Assembly (NCBI RefSeq): GCF_016865585.1
Contig: NZ_JAESND010000001.1
Span: 744,001 to 808,000 of the forward strand
Source of the DNA: Jeongeupia naejangsanensis
GTDB lineage: Bacteria; Pseudomonadota; Gammaproteobacteria; Burkholderiales; Chitinibacteraceae
Length of the DNA stretch: 64,000 nucleotides
Direction: 5' to 3'
Under the pieces are notes generated by a model. The model saw only the letters and a program-made list of their open reading frames with translations. It was not told the DNA's origin and did no database searches. A program made the translations under genes and the position numbers. Of the stretch, positions 61,296 to 64,000 are shown piece after piece. Position 1 is the first letter of the stretch. Every line of letters begins with the position of its first letter.

Positions 61296-62089
61296 CTCTC
61301 AATCACGTACTTATCTGGAATTGAGTAGATTTTACTCACACCATCAGCATATATAGCAATGGACTTTTCGTTGCGCGAAATATATGCCCCACTTGCAATC
61401 AACTTCCCGTCACCACTCTTTAGTGCAACACACAGCCCTAGCGTTTTTTTTCGCTCATTACACACCCCCTTCTCAAAAGATGCTTTTTGTTCTTTTGCAT
61501 AGTACTCACCTTGTGAGAATGAAACCGATGGTACAAGGCGAGCTATAAGAACAAATGCGAACACTAGATATCCGGCACAGAAAATCAACAAACCAATTGC
61601 ACTAACAAACCCCAGAGATCTTACAAACCTATTTTTAGCAGGACTCAACCAACCAGCAAATGAACGTAGCCTATTTGAATTACTAGTAAATTTCAGGCCA
61701 TCCACCCACTCTTTCAAAATAATAAACAGATAACCCATTAAAACATAAAAAGCCAGCACAATAAGAAACGCAATAAGAAATGCAAAAAATTCAGATGGAA
61801 TATTCAACCATATGGCGAACCGCTTCCATATTCCAAGTACCGCATAAAAAGCACCAACATAAGCCTCAATAACATCAATAGGAAAATGCGAAGAACTCAA
61901 CCCAAATTCGATCAAATACCCATCGTGATATGCACGGCCAAAAATATAAGCACATGGAGCTACAATTACCGCAAACGAAGAAAGCAATAAGCGCCAACCA
62001 AACCAACTTTCTACATACTCTTTTCTCTTGCGCTCAACCGCTCCGGTGCTTCCGAGCTTGGGTTTTCTAAGAAGTCCCTTTTTTTTCAT
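61289..62089 (-). CDS. AT-rich four-helix membrane protein, moron between tail genes S and V
   Basis: A 266-residue protein encoded against the direction of the phage tail operon. After a basic N-terminus (MKKKGLLRKPKLGSTG) there are helices at about residues 34-52 (LLLSSFAVIVAPCAYIFG), 78-95, 100-127 (FFAFLIAFLIVLAFYVLMGYL) and 160-188 (GFVSAIGLLIFCAGYLVFAFV). A C-terminal soluble domain of about 70 residues follows (CNERKKTLGLCVALKSGDGKLI, ISRNEKSIAIYADGVSKIYSIPDKYV). Base composition is far more AT-rich than the phage genes on both sides. Such placement is typical of lysogenic-conversion genes, for example superinfection exclusion. The family is unknown to me. Confidence 0.75.
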   Translation of the reverse strand: MKKKGLLRKPKLGSTGAVERKRKEYVESWFGWRLLLSSFAVIVAPCAYIFGRAYHDGYLIEFGLSSSHFPIDVIEAYVGAFYAVLGIWKRFAIWLNIPSEFFAFLIAFLIVLAFYVLMGYLFIILKEWVDGLKFTSNSNRLRSFAGWLSPAKNRFVRSLGFVSAIGLLIFCAGYLVFAFVLIARLVPSVSFSQGEYYAKEQKASFEKGVCNERKKTLGLCVALKSGDGKLIASGAYISRNEKSIAIYADGVSKIYSIPDKYVIESY

Positions 62090-62211
62090 ATCACCCTCAA
62101 GTAGAAAATCAGCGTTCGCAAATAGATTCTTTCAGCATCAGTAAATTGTGCCGTACAACCCGCACAACAAACCAAAAACTTCAGCTCCCGTGTGGCGTTC
62201 ATGCTTCACCA

Positions 62212-62865
62212 ATGAACTTGCCCGCCGAACAACCCCGCCGCCTTGAAAGCCTGATCCGCACCGGCACGATTGCCGCCGTCGATCACGCCGGCGCGCTTTG
62301 CCGCGTCCAGACCGGTGGGCTGAAATCCGAATGGCTGCAGTGGATCACGCTGCGCGCCGGCACCACCCGGACATGGAGCGCGCCGACCGTGGGCGAGCAA
62401 TGCCTCGTACTCAGCCCGAGCGGGGAAACGGCAGCTGGCATCGTGCTGGTCGGCCTGTACAGCGACGCCAATCCGGCACCCAGTGGCAGCCCGGACGAAC
62501 ACCTGACGCAGTATCCGGACGGCGCAGTCATCCGCTACAACCACGCCGCCGGCGCGCTCGACGTCACCGGCATCAAGACCGCCAAGGTCGAAGCCTCGGA
62601 CAAGGTCACCGTCGACAGCCCCACGAGCGAGTTTTCCGGTGACGTGCTGATCAAGGGCGATCTGGTCGTCAAGGGCAAAGCCACGATCGAGCAGTTGCTC
62701 TCTTACCTTGCCGGTCTGGCCGGTAGCGGTGGCAGCGCCGGCGGCAACTCCAGGATCACCGGCGACTTCATCCACGAAGGTGGCCAGCTCAGCTCCAACG
62801 GCGTGGTGCTCCACCTGCATATCCACCTTGATTCGCTGCGCGGCAGCACGAGTGCGCCGCAATGA
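62212..62865 (+). CDS. P2-like baseplate spike protein gpV
   Basis: The start at 62212 begins MNLPAEQPRRLESLIRTGTIAAVDHAGALCRVQTG. The 217-residue protein has an OB-fold then a repeated beta region (GAVIRYNHAAGALDVTGIKTAKVEASDKVTVDSPT) and ends with HLHIHLDSLRGSTSAPQ, where His residues may hold the iron at the spike tip. The gap from gpS is filled by the opposing moron. Confidence 0.92.
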   Translation: MNLPAEQPRRLESLIRTGTIAAVDHAGALCRVQTGGLKSEWLQWITLRAGTTRTWSAPTVGEQCLVLSPSGETAAGIVLVGLYSDANPAPSGSPDEHLTQYPDGAVIRYNHAAGALDVTGIKTAKVEASDKVTVDSPTSEFSGDVLIKGDLVVKGKATIEQLLSYLAGLAGSGGSAGGNSRITGDFIHEGGQLSSNGVVLHLHIHLDSLRGSTSAPQ

Positions 62866-63224
62866 GCTACGCCGGCATGAGCATCGACTCCGGCCGCAGC
62901 ATTGGCGACCTCGACCACATCCGTCAGTCCGTGCGCTGCATTCTCACTACCCCGTTGGGCAGTCGGGTCATGCGCCGTGATTTCGGCTCGTTGCTCCCGG
63001 ACCTCGTCGACGCACCCATGAACGCCGTCACCATCCAGCGTGCCCGCGCCGCAACGGTCATGGCCGTCCAGCGCTGGGAGCCGCGCTTGCGGATTACCGC
63101 GGTGCAGCTGGTCGCCGGCGAGACACCGGGACAGCTGTCCATCGACATCAACGCCGAGCGCGCCGATGGGCCCAGTCGACAGGCCGTTGCGCTCAGCGTG
63201 CCACTTCGCGGGGGTGCTGCATGA
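62862..63224 (+). CDS. P2-like baseplate wedge protein gpW (gp25 family)
   Basis: The 120-residue protein overlaps gpV and gpJ by 4 bp each. The gp25 fold is shown by SIGDLDHIRQSVRCILTTPLGSRVMRRDFGS and AVTIQRARAATVMAVQRWEPRLRI. Intact. Confidence 0.93.
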   Translation: MSYAGMSIDSGRSIGDLDHIRQSVRCILTTPLGSRVMRRDFGSLLPDLVDAPMNAVTIQRARAATVMAVQRWEPRLRITAVQLVAGETPGQLSIDINAERADGPSRQAVALSVPLRGGAA

Positions 63225-64000
63225 GCCAGTTCGATTTCGCCAAGCTGCCGGCGCCGGATCTGGTCGAGCCGCTCGACTTCGAGACCATCCTTGCCCGGCG
63301 TAAAGCCAAGCTGCTCGGGCTGATTCCAGCCGAGCAGCGCGACAACGTCGCCCGCACGCTGGAGCTCGAATCCGAGCCGATGGCGATCCTGCTGCAGGAA
63401 AACGTCTACATGGAGCTGCTGGTCTGGCAGCGTATCAACGAAGCCGCGGTCGCCACGCTGCTGGCCAAGGCCCAGCGTGCCGATCTCGATAACCGCGCCG
63501 CAGATTACGGCGTCACCCGGCAGCTGATCACCCCGGCCGATCCAGACGCGGTGCCACCGATCGAGGCTGTTTGGGAACGCGACGACCGCCTTCGCCTGCG
63601 CGCCCAGATGGCGCTTGAGGGTCTGTCGGTCGCCGGACCACGCGGCGCCTACGTGTTCCACGCGCTCAGCGCCTCGCCGCACGTTGCCGACGTCAAGGTC
63701 GACAGCCCGGCCGGCGGCGACGTCAATGTCTACCTGCTCGACGACCGCGGCAACGGCGTACCCGACGCCGCACTGCTCGCCACCGTGCAGGCCGCACTAT
63801 CCGCCGAAACCGTTCGGCCGCTGAATGATCGGCCCTTCGTCATCGCCGGCACGCCGCGCTCGTTTGACCAGACCATCAGCATCGACGGCGTGCTCTACCC
63901 GGAGATCACCGGCGGCGTGCCGTCACTGGACCAGTTGATCAAGATGGCCGACGAGGGCGATGCGTGGCCGTTGATCGAGGGCAACGGCTACCTGTACGGC
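63221..64000 (+). pseudogene. In-frame fusion of baseplate gpJ (5' part) to tail protein gpU (internal part), runs off window
   Basis: ATG 63221 overlaps gpW's stop. The first 205 or so residues are gpJ: FDFAKLPAPDLVEPLDFETILARR, ELLVWQRINEAA, RADLDNRAADYGV, RAQMALEGLSVAGPRGAYVFHALSA, VNVYLLDDRGNG, VRPLNDRPFV. gpJ should then end with about 90 more baseplate residues. Instead the frame continues DQTISIDGVLYPEITGG, IKMADEGDAWPLIEGNGYLYG, which is the middle of tail protein gpU. The genes between J and U (I, H, G, FI, FII, E, T) are therefore missing. The end lies beyond 64000. Confidence 0.85.

Noticed and set aside
56814-64000. Possible tailocin (headless phage tail weapon)
   Set aside because: Capsid genes are missing as in tailocins, but the J-U fusion also removes fibre, sheath, tube and tape genes, and the terminase and portal remnants remain. 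Decay explains this better.
1-64000. CRISPR arrays, rRNA genes, insertion sequences with intact transposase
   Set aside because: No regularly spaced direct repeats, no rRNA sequence and no transposase were seen.

Overview
The window looks like the chromosome of a GC-rich betaproteobacterium, most likely in or near the Neisseriales/Chromobacteriaceae. I base this on the tmRNA tag ANDQDYALAA, a long class Ia ribonucleotide reductase with two ATP cones, the mtaD-ubiG-gph gene order, RoxA, and an NrtR-controlled NAD salvage operon. No species can be named from sequence alone. Most of the window is high-GC housekeeping DNA. AT-richer accessory patches lie at about 2.1-3.6 kb, 27.9-29.4 kb, 55.6-56.8 kb and 61.3-62.2 kb.

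Layout, left to right. 1-1.45 kb: end of a peptide ABC transporter operon, whose last ATPase is cut short beside a dispersed repeat. 2.2-3.3 kb: an AT-rich orphan secreted protein. 3.6-9.1 kb: nrdA and nrdB with two paralogous lipoprotein genes between them and a NrdR box upstream. 9.3-12.9 kb: two tandem alkaline phosphatases and a small periplasmic protein. 13.1-19.1 kb: slyD, a BCP-like peroxiredoxin that lacks its catalytic cysteine, roxA, an Ala-rich lipoprotein, mtaD, ubiG and gph. 19.1-20.6 kb: acuI-like reductase and tmRNA. 20.6-29.9 kb: an accessory island downstream of tmRNA, with a broken integrase, vgrG, a large putative T6SS effector, a periplasmic SUMF1 protein, two orphan genes and a second probable integrase relic. 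30-35.3 kb: a frameshifted ClC channel, a two-component system, srkA and an F420-reductase-like protein. 35.4-42.9 kb: nrtR and a divergent pncA-pncB-nadE-nadM-pnuC-nadR operon. 43-55.2 kb: a second ClC channel, rlmJ, modA-mop-modB-modC, a MazG-like enzyme, bioD, a SCO1 protein, a YcgR-type PilZ protein, an epimerase, a ferredoxin reductase and a zinc-type ABC transporter with a small leader membrane protein. 55.4-64 kb: tRNA-Thr(UGU) followed by a decayed P2-like prophage.

The prophage is the most unusual region. It keeps P2 gene order (Q, P', holins, endolysin, Rz/Rz1, R, S, V, W, J') but carries two large internal deletions. One joins the truncated large terminase head-to-head with a truncated holin, removing the capsid genes. 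The other fuses gpJ in frame to the middle of gpU, removing the fibre, sheath, tube and tape genes. A second holin has an in-frame stop. Two AT-rich membrane-protein genes sit within or beside the prophage: a moron-like gene between S and V, and a frameshifted gene at the tRNA end. Together with the broken integrases and the frameshifted ClC gene, this indicates mobile DNA that is being degraded while some cargo remains intact.
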